DNA of 64,000 bases from Lachnospiraceae bacterium G11 (GTDB taxonomy: Bacteria; Bacillota; Clostridia; Lachnospirales; Lachnospiraceae), in assembly GCA_900103495.1 (NCBI GenBank), contig FMWZ01000006.1:171434-235433 (forward strand), in the 5' to 3' direction. Below are positions 53,457 to 62,164 of this stretch, piece by piece; the stretch's first letter is position 1; every line of letters begins with the position of its first letter. A program made the translations under genes and the position numbers. The notes beneath the pieces were generated by a model that saw only the letters and a program-made list of their open reading frames with translations, ran no database searches and had not been told where the DNA came from.

Positions 53457-55220
53457 ATGATCCAGCGAGAGTATCTGTTTCATACTTTTGATGATTTGAC
53501 CCGAATCGTAAAAGAGATAAACGCCAGCGACGAATACAAAAACGCCGCCGGCGTTCTTTTGCAATTAAACAACCCAAAGGTGGATTCGGATGACGAAAGA
53601 ATCGTGGATTATATCAACATGGGGTTGGAGAAGGCCCGCCTTATCGGCATGACTGCGGCCAATGTTTCCGATGAGGAATATGACAATAAGAACAACCAGG
53701 TTGAGCTGAATGTTACATATTTTTTCGATACAGCATTGTTCCGGTTCGAATTTGATATGGAAAGAACCTCCGGGTTTGAAGCGGGACTTATAATAAGCGA
53801 GAAGCTGTCTTGCATGCCTGACGCAAAGTGCATACAGATATGTCACTCCTGCGGGAGTGCAATCATGCATCCCTTTGTTCGGGAATTCAGACATCACGGA
53901 TTACCCATATTTGGTGCCAGAGCCGGCAGAAACGTTCGGGCGGGAAGCACCACGAAGGTGTACGGAAGCACGGTGCATGAGAAGGGAATAGTCGGGGTGA
54001 TTTTCGTCGGCAAGTCCCTTCATTACTACATGGATAACTGCTTTGGCTTTAAGGAAGTTGGTGTGGAGATGACAGTCACGGGAACCGAAGGTGACAACAT
54101 CATTACCACCGTCAACCATAGACCTGCGGTGGAGGTGTACTCCAAATACCTTGGGGTTAAGCCCGGCAGCCAATATATGAGAAACACATGTGAATTCCCT
54201 CTTGTTTTTCGCCGAGGTGATTGCGTTGTGGCAAGGGTTCCCTCCGGGTGCAGAGAGGACGGAGCCATAAGCTTTACCTCGGATGTAACCAGAGGCGAGA
54301 AATTCAGACTTTCCTACGGAACTCCCGAGAACCTTTTCAAAATCATGGAGAAATCCGTAAAGAGACTGTCCGCCTTTAAGCCTGAGGCAGTGTTCCTTTT
54401 CGAGTGCGCCAACAGGGTGAGACTCCTTAAGGACATGGCCGCGGGAGATACGGAAAAATACTTCGATATCGCCCCTAATGCATCCATGTCAGTGGGTATT
54501 GCCGAGATATTCATAACCCCTGACAGAACAGGCGGCGCTTTAAACAGCTCTCTTGTAGCCATAGGTCTTACAGAGGATGAAAGTGCTGAGGATGAATATA
54601 GGAGCCATATAGAATTCGAAGATGACAGTGAAGAGGTTTCGGAGGGCGAAGAGTTTATTCCCTTTATGGACAGAATTTTAAACCTTCTGGAGAGAACTTC
54701 TGAAGAACTTACTGCCTTGAATACAGAACTTGGCGAGATAGCCTACACAGACCGCCTGACCAGGGTATATAACAGATGGGAGCTTGAGAACAAGCTGACA
54801 GATGTTCTTAAGATGGATGTGGCCAACAACACCAATTCCTCCCTGGTATTCATGGATATTGACCACTTTAAGAGTGTCAACGACAATTACGGTCATGACG
54901 TGGGTGATCTGGTACTTAGAGCCACAGTTCAGGTAATTAAGGATAATCTTGAATCTTCCTACGTTTTCGGGCGCTGGGGCGGCGAGGAATTCATCTGTAT
55001 CCTGCCTGAGACAGGTTTGGAGGAAGCCGCTGTTTTTGCCGAAAAGTTAAGAAAGGCTATCGAGAGCAATTGCTTCGTGGCAGTGCAGCATATAACAATG
55101 AGCTTCGGTGTAACCATATCAAAGCCGGAGGACGACTCCGAATCCTTTGTGAAAAGGGCGGACGAAGCTTTGTATGAAGCCAAGGAAACCGGAAGGAACA
55201 AGGTGGCAACGAGGGAATAG
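53457..55220 (+). CDS. FIST-GGDEF diguanylate cyclase
   Basis: 587 residues. The N-terminal half (about 1-365) is a FIST domain pair (GAGFE-like core; IFVGKSLHYYMDNCFGFKEV, RVPSGCREDGAISFTSDV), thought to bind small ligands such as amino acids. A short helical linker (about 400-425) leads to a GGDEF domain with an intact active site, GGEEF at 508-512, and Asp-Arg-Leu-Thr-Arg at its start. No RxxD inhibitory site is visible before the signature. It makes c-di-GMP, probably in response to a nutrient. No transmembrane segment. The stop lies one base from the convergent AraC gene's stop. Confidence 0.9.
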   Translation: MIQREYLFHTFDDLTRIVKEINASDEYKNAAGVLLQLNNPKVDSDDERIVDYINMGLEKARLIGMTAANVSDEEYDNKNNQVELNVTYFFDTALFRFEFDMERTSGFEAGLIISEKLSCMPDAKCIQICHSCGSAIMHPFVREFRHHGLPIFGARAGRNVRAGSTTKVYGSTVHEKGIVGVIFVGKSLHYYMDNCFGFKEVGVEMTVTGTEGDNIITTVNHRPAVEVYSKYLGVKPGSQYMRNTCEFPLVFRRGDCVVARVPSGCREDGAISFTSDVTRGEKFRLSYGTPENLFKIMEKSVKRLSAFKPEAVFLFECANRVRLLKDMAAGDTEKYFDIAPNASMSVGIAEIFITPDRTGGALNSSLVAIGLTEDESAEDEYRSHIEFEDDSEEVSEGEEFIPFMDRILNLLERTSEELTALNTELGEIAYTDRLTRVYNRWELENKLTDVLKMDVANNTNSSLVFMDIDHFKSVNDNYGHDVGDLVLRATVQVIKDNLESSYVFGRWGGEEFICILPETGLEEAAVFAEKLRKAIESNCFVAVQHITMSFGVTISKPEDDSESFVKRADEALYEAKETGRNKVATRE

Positions 55221-55221
55221 A

Positions 55222-56058
55222 CTATTCCGCGCCAATTTTTCTTGAAACGGAAGCCTTGTTATAGGCGTAGTGGAAAGCAGAATAACTTGGAAATCCAGCC
55301 ATCAATGAGGCCTCCCCTTTGGGGTGGCCTTCTTTTATATATTTATTTGCCAAAAACATCCGCTTCTCAGTTATGTAATTTCCTATGGTGGTTCCCGTCT
55401 CTTGCTTGAAAAGGTGCATGATGTAGGAACGGTTCAGGTATAGGGCACCGGCGATGGTGTCGATATCAAGGTCTTTAGTAAGGTTTGAATCGATGTAGTC
55501 GCGGATTTGCTCTACGGTTTTGTTGGAAACGGAGAATGAAGTGTAATTGGCTTCCTTGTTCTTAAGAGCTCTGTTAAGCATTACCAATAATTCAGTAACC
55601 CTAAGTCTCTTGATTATATCCGAACCATATTCACTTTCGTTTCTCTCATCATCGATTATTCGGGGCAGGAGATTAGCGATTTCAGCCCTGTTCGGGTTTA
55701 TGTGACGAATCAAATGGGAACGGTCACTTTGCACAGATGAGAAACACTCAAACAATGTCTTATTCTCATTTACAAAGAAGTCATTGGAAATATAAATGAT
55801 GATTCGCTTATATTCAGCCCCGGGTCTGACGACAGGCCTATGCAGTGTTCCCGCAGGAATTATAACCGCATCCAAGGGCCTTAGTTCATATCTTTTCTCC
55901 TCAATCCAGTATTCACAATCCCCTGAAATCAAGATGAATATCTTATGGAAATCATGATAGTGAAATCCAATCTCATGATCCAACGGCGTCTCAATATGAA
56001 ACAGCCTGAACTCCTCCCTTAAATACCCATCCGGATTGCTTTCTTTATTCTTATTCAT
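55222..56058 (-). CDS. AraC-family regulator with cupin sensor domain
   Basis: 278 residues. An N-terminal cupin (about 15-110; EIGFHYHDFHKIFILISGDC, LRPLDAVIIPAGTLHRP) is followed by two C-terminal helix-turn-helix motifs (DLDIDTIAGALYLNRSYIMH, GEASLMAGFPSYSAFHYAYN). The start at 56058 is supported by GGAG upstream on the minus strand; a longer frame from 56148 would cross the palindrome at 56087. Effector unknown. It is divergent from the M18 aminopeptidase gene. Confidence 0.88.
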   Translation of the reverse strand: MNKNKESNPDGYLREEFRLFHIETPLDHEIGFHYHDFHKIFILISGDCEYWIEEKRYELRPLDAVIIPAGTLHRPVVRPGAEYKRIIIYISNDFFVNENKTLFECFSSVQSDRSHLIRHINPNRAEIANLLPRIIDDERNESEYGSDIIKRLRVTELLVMLNRALKNKEANYTSFSVSNKTVEQIRDYIDSNLTKDLDIDTIAGALYLNRSYIMHLFKQETGTTIGNYITEKRMFLANKYIKEGHPKGEASLMAGFPSYSAFHYAYNKASVSRKIGAE

Positions 56059-56086
56059 AAATGCTCCAATACCTACTTTTTTTCGA

Positions 56087-56103
56087 ATCCCAAGTGTTGG
56101 GAT
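56087..56103. promoter_or_regulatory. Palindrome in the AraC/M18 divergent spacer
   Basis: ATCCCAA-GTG-TTGGGAT is a perfect 7-bp inverted repeat. It lies about 30 bases upstream of the AraC start codon. TTTCGAAT occurs on both sides, at 56081-56088 and 56130-56137. Possible autoregulatory site. Confidence 0.45.
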
Positions 56104-56207
56104 GACTATAAAATCAGTATACCGCACTATTTCGAATAAAGAAAGCACAATATGCCCTTTTTATTTAAAATAATGGCGTGTATACTTAGACGTAGGAGGG
56201 TAAAAAT

Positions 56208-57485
56208 ATGTCCAAATATACCGACAGTTCAAAGAAACTTCTGAAGTTCATAGAAGAGAGCCCCACATGCTTTCACGCAGTGGCTAATCTTGCGGATATG
56301 CTTAAGAAAGCGGGCTTCTCAGAGCTTAAGGAAACAGATAAATATAAAGTGACAAAGGGCGGAAAGTACTTTGTTACAAGAAATGATTCATCAATCTTAG
56401 CCTTTGTGGTTCCAAAGACCAAGGTAAACGGATATCACATATCCGCAGCTCATTCAGATTCTCCCTGCTTTAAGATCAAAGAGAATCCCGAGATTGCTGC
56501 AGAGAATCATTACATCAAATTAAACGTTGAGAAATATGGCGGAATGATTGATTCTCCCTGGCTTGACAGACCCTTATCCGTTGCAGGAAGAGTGGTTTGC
56601 AAGGTAAAAAACAAGTGGTTGACTAAATTGGTCAATATCAAAAGAGACCTGTTAATCATTCCCAATCTTGCCATTCACATGGACAGAGAGATAAATAAGG
56701 GTAAGGAATACAATGCCCAGAATGACCTGGCTCCTCTCTATGCTTTAGGCAGTGAAGCAGGTTCCTTTATGGAACTTATTGCAAAGGAAGCAGGAGTTAA
56801 GGCTGAAGAGATTTACGGACACGATTTATTCCTGTATCCAAGAACTGCAGGCGGCTTCCTTGGTCCCAATGATGAGATGATTTATTCTCCGAGACTTGAT
56901 GACCTTCATTCAGCATACGGATGCATGGTTGGTCTCATTAATTCCGAGCCCAAGGATTACATCAATGTCTGCGTAGTATTTGATAATGAGGAAGTCGGAA
57001 GCGGAACCAAGCAGGGTGCCGACTCCACCTTCCTTGAAGATAACTTAAGACGAATCGAGGTCGCTCTAGAAGGAGATGCAGAGGATTTTACCAGAAAGAT
57101 AGCGGGAAGCTTCCTTATTTCATCGGACAATGCTCATGCGGTGCACCCCAATCATCCCGAGAAAGCGGATCCTACCAACAGGCCTTACCTTAACGGCGGA
57201 ATTGTTATCAAGTTCCACGGCTCACAGAAATATGCAACGGATGCCGTATCTGCCGCAAAGATGAAGGACTGGTGCAAGAAGGCGAAGGTGCCTTTCCAGA
57301 CCTATCACAACAGATCGGATTTGCCGGGCGGAAGCACCCTTGGCAATATTTCAACCGCTCATGTATCCATTGATTCGGTTGATATCGGGCTTCCTCAGCT
57401 TGCAATGCACTCATGCCTTGAGACTGCAGGAACAGAGGATGTTTATAACCTTATAGAAGCAATGAAATCATTCTACAGCGAATAA
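56208..57485 (+). CDS. M18-family aminopeptidase
   Basis: 425 residues. It is an aspartyl aminopeptidase-like zinc enzyme: AAHSDSPCFKIK, HMDREINKG, FDNEEVGSGTKQGADS and a late AMHSCLETAG histidine region. It removes N-terminal residues from peptides in the cytoplasm. TAGGAGGG before the ATG; TATACT at 56181-56186 is a possible -10, without a clear -35. The trans-sulfuration gene follows after 20 bp. Confidence 0.93.
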   Translation: MSKYTDSSKKLLKFIEESPTCFHAVANLADMLKKAGFSELKETDKYKVTKGGKYFVTRNDSSILAFVVPKTKVNGYHISAAHSDSPCFKIKENPEIAAENHYIKLNVEKYGGMIDSPWLDRPLSVAGRVVCKVKNKWLTKLVNIKRDLLIIPNLAIHMDREINKGKEYNAQNDLAPLYALGSEAGSFMELIAKEAGVKAEEIYGHDLFLYPRTAGGFLGPNDEMIYSPRLDDLHSAYGCMVGLINSEPKDYINVCVVFDNEEVGSGTKQGADSTFLEDNLRRIEVALEGDAEDFTRKIAGSFLISSDNAHAVHPNHPEKADPTNRPYLNGGIVIKFHGSQKYATDAVSAAKMKDWCKKAKVPFQTYHNRSDLPGGSTLGNISTAHVSIDSVDIGLPQLAMHSCLETAGTEDVYNLIEAMKSFYSE

Positions 57486-57505
57486 ACCATCAGGAGGGAA
57501 TATCC

Positions 57506-58684
57506 ATGATAAATGAATGTTACTACGATGATTATGACAAGAAAGAGAACTTGAGATTTGACTCCAAGGCAGTTCACGGAGCTTTGGGATGTGATCCCAT
57601 GACGGGTGCAGTAAGCTTCCCCATTTTCCAGACTGCTACCTTCAGACACAGAAAGTTTGGAGTTTCTACAGGATATAACTATTCGAGACTTTTGAATCCA
57701 ACAAGACAGGAGCTTGAAAGAACCATAGCAATTCTTGAGGGAGGTCTGGCAGGCTTCGCTTTTTCCAGCGGACAAGCTGCCAACATGTGCGTATTTGCCC
57801 TTCTCAAAAAGGGAGATCATGTGCTTTTATCAGATGATATTTACGGCGGAACTTTCCGAATCTGTGACGAGATTTTCTCACAGTTTGGCGTGGAATTCAC
57901 CTTTGTGGATATGAGTGATCTGGATGTGGTTAAGTCGGAAATCAAGCCTAACACAAAGATGTTCTTCGTTGAGACACCCACAAATCCCATGATGCACGTG
58001 GCTGACATTAAGGCTCTTGCAGACATGGCTCATGGAATCGGAGCAATGATGGTTGTTGACAACACCTTCTTAACTCCTTATTTCCAGCGCCCCATCGAGC
58101 TTGGCGCTGACTTGGTGGTTCATTCCGGAACCAAGTACCTTTGCGGACACAATGACGTGGTTTGCGGACTTGTGGTTTGCACCACCGAGGAGCAGAGAGA
58201 ACACTTTGAACACGAGATGAAGTCAAGAGGAAACGGACTTGCTTCCTTTGACTCATGGCTTGTTATAAGAGGCATTAAGACTCTGCCTTTGAGAATGCAG
58301 AAGCATAATTCCAATGCCTTCGAGGTTGCCAACTGGTTAAGAAAGCACCCCAAGGTTAAGAAGGTTTACTACGTGGGATTTGAGGATCACCCGGGATATG
58401 AGATTACAAAGAAGCAGACCACCGGTTTTGGCGGAATGATTTCCTTTGAGCTTGACAGTGTAGAAACTGCCGAGAATCTCCTTTCCAACGTTAACATGAT
58501 TCTCTTTGCTGAGAGCCTTGGTGGAACAGAGACTCTGGTTACCTATCCTTTGACTCAGACTCACGAGTCTACGCCTCCCGATGTGAGAGAGAAGCTTGGT
58601 ATCAACGAAAGATTCATAAGAATTTCAATCGGTATCGAAGACCCTCAGGACATCATTGATGATTTGGCACAGGCCCTTGGCTGA
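57506..58684 (+). CDS. PLP-dependent trans-sulfuration enzyme (cystathionine synthase/lyase type)
   Basis: 392 residues, Cys/Met-metabolism PLP family. The Schiff-base lysine is Lys210 (HSGTKYLCGH), with AFSSGQAANM, ETPTNPMM and VDNTFLTPYFQRP upstream. The family covers cystathionine gamma-synthase, cystathionine gamma-lyase, O-acetylhomoserine sulfhydrylase and methionine gamma-lyase; sequence inspection alone does not separate these. It lies in an operon with dapF and murE, so a role in the aspartate-family amino acids is plausible. Confidence 0.9.
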   Translation: MINECYYDDYDKKENLRFDSKAVHGALGCDPMTGAVSFPIFQTATFRHRKFGVSTGYNYSRLLNPTRQELERTIAILEGGLAGFAFSSGQAANMCVFALLKKGDHVLLSDDIYGGTFRICDEIFSQFGVEFTFVDMSDLDVVKSEIKPNTKMFFVETPTNPMMHVADIKALADMAHGIGAMMVVDNTFLTPYFQRPIELGADLVVHSGTKYLCGHNDVVCGLVVCTTEEQREHFEHEMKSRGNGLASFDSWLVIRGIKTLPLRMQKHNSNAFEVANWLRKHPKVKKVYYVGFEDHPGYEITKKQTTGFGGMISFELDSVETAENLLSNVNMILFAESLGGTETLVTYPLTQTHESTPPDVREKLGINERFIRISIGIEDPQDIIDDLAQALG

Positions 58685-58704
58685 GCTTAAATAGAGATTA
58701 GAGT

Positions 58705-59547
58705 ATGGATATTAAATTCACTAAAATGCAGGCCTATGGCAATGACTACGTATATGTTAATGCCATAGACCAGAAAATAGATAACCCCAATGAACTGGCA
58801 AGAAAGGTTTCCGACAGACATTTCGGAATCGGTTCCGACGGACTTGTGTTAATCTGCGAGTCCAAGCGCTGCGATTTCAGAATGAGGATGTTTAACCCTG
58901 ACGGCTCAGAGGGGGAAATGTGCGGGAACGCTTTAAGAAGCCTTTCAAAATTCGTTTATTATCATCACCTTACAGATAAGACTCACCTGACCATCGAGAC
59001 TTTGGGTGGCGACCAGGTTGTGGATTTGTTTGTTGAAAACGGCGATGTGGTGAATATCAGCGCATGTATCGGGGAACCGGTTCTTGAAAGCGCTAAGATT
59101 CCTGTGGCCACAGATGAGCCCCAGTTTATAGACAAGGAAGTGAAGATTCTGGATAAGACCTTTAAAATGTCTTCGGTTTCCTGGGGCAATCCCCACACCG
59201 TGGTTTTCGTGGATGATACGGACAGTTTTGAGGTTGAGAAATACGGACCGGCAATCGAGCACTACACAGATCTTTTCCCCAAGAAAACCAACGTTTCTTT
59301 TATACAAATTCTGGACAGAAACCGTATAAAAATGAGAGAATGGGAGAGAGGCACCGGAGAGACCATCGGCTGTGGTACAGGGTGCTGTTCCTCAGCGGTG
59401 ATTGCCAATATTTTAGGCCTCACAGACAGGGAGGTTACGGTTGAGCAGATCGGAGGTCCCTTGAAGGTCCTTTGGGATGAGGAAGGAAAGGTTCATATGA
59501 CAGGCCCTTCTTATGTGGTTTACGAGGGCGTGTATTACGATAAATAA
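58705..59547 (+). CDS. dapF: Diaminopimelate epimerase
   Basis: 280 residues. The catalytic cysteines are Cys73 (MCGNALRSL) and Cys223 (IGCGTGCCSS). It converts LL- to meso-diaminopimelate for lysine and peptidoglycan. It is 20 bp after the trans-sulfuration gene and 24 bp before murE, whose product adds meso-diaminopimelate. The protein begins MDIKFTKMQAYGND, as usual for the family. Confidence 0.95.
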   Translation: MDIKFTKMQAYGNDYVYVNAIDQKIDNPNELARKVSDRHFGIGSDGLVLICESKRCDFRMRMFNPDGSEGEMCGNALRSLSKFVYYHHLTDKTHLTIETLGGDQVVDLFVENGDVVNISACIGEPVLESAKIPVATDEPQFIDKEVKILDKTFKMSSVSWGNPHTVVFVDDTDSFEVEKYGPAIEHYTDLFPKKTNVSFIQILDRNRIKMREWERGTGETIGCGTGCCSSAVIANILGLTDREVTVEQIGGPLKVLWDEEGKVHMTGPSYVVYEGVYYDK

Positions 59548-59571
59548 AGACCTTTTTTGGAGGTGCAACTT

Positions 59572-61056
59572 ATGATTTTACGTGATTTACTCGAGAATGC
59601 TGAAGTTTTATATGTAAACGGAGATGACGACATCGAGATTACGGATGTGGTTTATGATTCCAGAAAGGTTACAAAGGGTTCCTTGTTCGTCTGCATGAGG
59701 GGCTTTGAATCCGACGGACATCAGTATGCATTGTCTGCCATCGAGAAGGGCGCAGCTGCCATTGTTGTTGAGGATCTGCCTCCCTTTGATGCTCAGACCA
59801 TTGTTCAGGTGCCTGACACCAGAAAAGCTCTTTCGGCAATAGCTGCTTCATGGTTTGGAAATCCCGCAAAAGATATGACCCTTATAGCTCTTACCGGAAC
59901 CAAAGGCAAAACCACCACGTCCTTCATGGTTAAGCAGATTCTGGAAACCGCCGGCCATAAGGTTGGCCTTATCGGAACCATGGGCGCATATGTGGGAAGT
60001 AAGCATATACCGCTTAAAAATACAACTCCGGAGTCATTCGAGCTGCAGTCGCTTTTTGCAAGAATGAAGAAAGCAGGGTGTGACACGGTAGTAATGGAGG
60101 CCTCATCTCAGGGCTTCAAGCTTCACAGAACCGATGGAATCATGTTTGATTACGGCGCATTCTTAAACCTTTCTTTGGATCACGTAAGCCCCGGCGAGCA
60201 CTCATCCTTTGAGGAGTACAAGTCCTGCAAGCTTATGATTTTCAATCAGACCAGACATGCCATCGTAAATCTTGACGGCGACTACTCTGATGAATTCATC
60301 AAGGCAGCCAAGGATTCAGAAGAGGTCAGAGATATCAAGCTTGTTTCCACAAAGAAGGAAGCCGATCTTAAGGCAACGGACGTGAAGGAAATCTGGGAAG
60401 GCAACAAGTTTGGCGTAACCTACAAGGTTTCCGGACTTTATAACGGGGACGTTCTTTTACAGATGCCCGGCATATTTAACGTTGAAAACGCTCTGGTTGC
60501 CATGGCAATTGCCCAGGGAATGGGCGTATCCTTTGAGGATGCTAAGAAGGCATTAAGTGAAGTAAGAGTTAAGGGACGTGTTCAGGTCCTTCCTGTGCCC
60601 CCCGAAAAAGGAACCTTCCTTATTGACTATGCCCACAACGCCCTCAGCATGGAAAGCATTCTTAAGATGCTTAGCGAATATAAGCCAAACCGCCTGATTG
60701 TTCTTTTTGGCGGCGGCGGAAACAAGCCCGCCCAGAGGCGTTACGACATGGGACTTATGGCAGGAAAGTATGCGGATCTTACCATACTGACCACTGATAA
60801 CCCCAGATTTGAGAATCCTGAGTCCATTAATCAGGACATAATCAAGGGCCTTAACGTTCATGAGGGTGAGTACAAGATAATCATGGACAGAGCGGCAGCA
60901 ATCAGATACCTTCTGGACCATTGCAAGGAAAGAGATTTAGTGGCTTTTATCGGCAAGGGACACGAAGAATATCAGGAGATTTACGGGGTAAAATACCATT
61001 TCTCCGAAGAAGAAATAGTTTTGGATTACCTGAAACCTGAAGAAGAGGAATTTTAG
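59572..61056 (+). CDS. murE: UDP-MurNAc-tripeptide synthetase (meso-diaminopimelate-adding)
   Basis: 494 residues. The Mur-ligase P-loop is GTKGKTTTS (about residue 112). The DNPR motif at 409-412 marks meso-diaminopimelate specificity rather than lysine. It ligates the third stem-peptide residue in the cytoplasm. The ATG at 59572 is preferred, with GGAGG at 59559-59563. A terminator follows within the stop region. Confidence 0.95.
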   Translation: MILRDLLENAEVLYVNGDDDIEITDVVYDSRKVTKGSLFVCMRGFESDGHQYALSAIEKGAAAIVVEDLPPFDAQTIVQVPDTRKALSAIAASWFGNPAKDMTLIALTGTKGKTTTSFMVKQILETAGHKVGLIGTMGAYVGSKHIPLKNTTPESFELQSLFARMKKAGCDTVVMEASSQGFKLHRTDGIMFDYGAFLNLSLDHVSPGEHSSFEEYKSCKLMIFNQTRHAIVNLDGDYSDEFIKAAKDSEEVRDIKLVSTKKEADLKATDVKEIWEGNKFGVTYKVSGLYNGDVLLQMPGIFNVENALVAMAIAQGMGVSFEDAKKALSEVRVKGRVQVLPVPPEKGTFLIDYAHNALSMESILKMLSEYKPNRLIVLFGGGGNKPAQRRYDMGLMAGKYADLTILTTDNPRFENPESINQDIIKGLNVHEGEYKIIMDRAAAIRYLLDHCKERDLVAFIGKGHEEYQEIYGVKYHFSEEEIVLDYLKPEEEEF

Positions 61057-61087
61057 GAGAGGCTAAGGCCTCTCCTTTATTTTTTGA
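61055..61087 (+). terminator. murE terminator
   Basis: AGGAGAGGC (61055-61063) pairs with GCCTCTCCT (61068-61076), with a four-base loop, followed by TTATTTTTT. Confidence 0.88.
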
Positions 61088-61093
61088 ATTATA

Positions 61094-61122
61094 TTGAAAC
61101 GTTTCCAAACCTGTGATAGACT
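61094..61122 (+). promoter_or_regulatory. Probable promoter with LacI-type operator
   Basis: GAAACGTTTC (61096-61105) is a perfect CG-centred palindrome typical of LacI/GalR operators. It overlaps a possible -35 TTGAAA (61094-61099), which is 17 bases from TAGACT (61117-61122). The regulator encoded at 61144 probably controls its own operon through it. Confidence 0.65.
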
Positions 61123-61143
61123 TTTTTTGTGAGGGAAAAAAGC

Positions 61144-62145
61144 ATGACTATTAAAGACATTGCAAAAGAAACCGGATATTCCATCGGAACGGTTTCGAGG
61201 GTTTTGAACAATCATCCGAATGTAAGTGAAAAGGCAAGGAAAATCATTATGGAGGCGGTGGACAGACACGGATTCATCCTTAATGTCAGCGCCAAGAACC
61301 TGAAGACGGTACAGAGTGAGAACATTATCATCGTTGTAAAGGGTACCTTTAATGAGCTTTTCCCTGTGATGGTTCAGCGCATTCAGATGTACTTCAGGGA
61401 AACAAGATATACCTTAATTACCGAGTACGTGGATGAGGAAGCCGACGAGGTTACAAGAGCAAGACAGGTTTGCCTTGAGAAGAAGGCCATCGGACTTCTG
61501 ATTCTGGGCGGTAACAAAGAAAACTTCAAGAAGGGCTTTGACCGCATTAAGATTCCTGCAGTTCTGGTTACTAACCATGCGGGAGACTGGGGGTTTGAGA
61601 ACCTTTCAAGCGTCTCCACAGATGATACTGAGGGCGCCAGGAAGGCAGTGGAGTTCCTTCTCGAGAACGGCCATCGAAACGTGGCACTTCTTGGCGGAAC
61701 AGTGGGATCTGACACATCCACTCAAAGACGCCTTGGATGGGAGAAGGCTCAGGAAGACTTCGGTATCAAAAAGGAAGACTTTGGACCCCAGGTTGGAGGA
61801 AGATATTCCTTTGAAGCAGGATACGAGGCAATGAAGAAGCTTCTTAAGGGTGATAAGAAAATCACCGGAGTATTTGCCCTGGCGGACGTTATGGCAATCG
61901 GAGCAATTTCGGCCATAAGCGATGCGGGACTTTCGGTGCCGGAAGACATATCTGTAATAGGATATGACGGTATTCCTATTGGAGCGTATTTTTGCCCGAA
62001 GCTTACAACCATCAGACAAAGCATAGACAGAATCTGCGACAGAAGCTGCGAGATTCTGATTGACCGCCTTGAAAACGAGGGCAAAACAAGACACGAGTTT
62101 ATTCCCTTTACCCTGGATGAGAGACAGAGCGTAAAGAAAATATAA
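61144..62145 (+). CDS. LacI-family transcriptional regulator
   Basis: 333 residues. The helix-turn-helix and hinge at the N-terminus (MTIKDIAKETGYSIGTVSRV, LNNHPNVSEKARKII) are followed by a sugar-binding-protein-like domain with GYDGIPIGAYFCPKLTTIRQ near the end. The start at ATG 61144 is chosen, with GAGGGA at 61131-61136; GTG 61129 is an alternative. The adjacent malQ suggests it regulates alpha-glucan use. Confidence 0.92.
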   Translation: MTIKDIAKETGYSIGTVSRVLNNHPNVSEKARKIIMEAVDRHGFILNVSAKNLKTVQSENIIIVVKGTFNELFPVMVQRIQMYFRETRYTLITEYVDEEADEVTRARQVCLEKKAIGLLILGGNKENFKKGFDRIKIPAVLVTNHAGDWGFENLSSVSTDDTEGARKAVEFLLENGHRNVALLGGTVGSDTSTQRRLGWEKAQEDFGIKKEDFGPQVGGRYSFEAGYEAMKKLLKGDKKITGVFALADVMAIGAISAISDAGLSVPEDISVIGYDGIPIGAYFCPKLTTIRQSIDRICDRSCEILIDRLENEGKTRHEFIPFTLDERQSVKKI

Positions 62146-62164
62146 TTATTGAATGGAGATTGCT

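Noticed and set aside
61094..61108. CcpA cre site
   Set aside because: The spacing around the central CG differs from the cre consensus; GAAACGTTTC fits a local LacI-type operator better.
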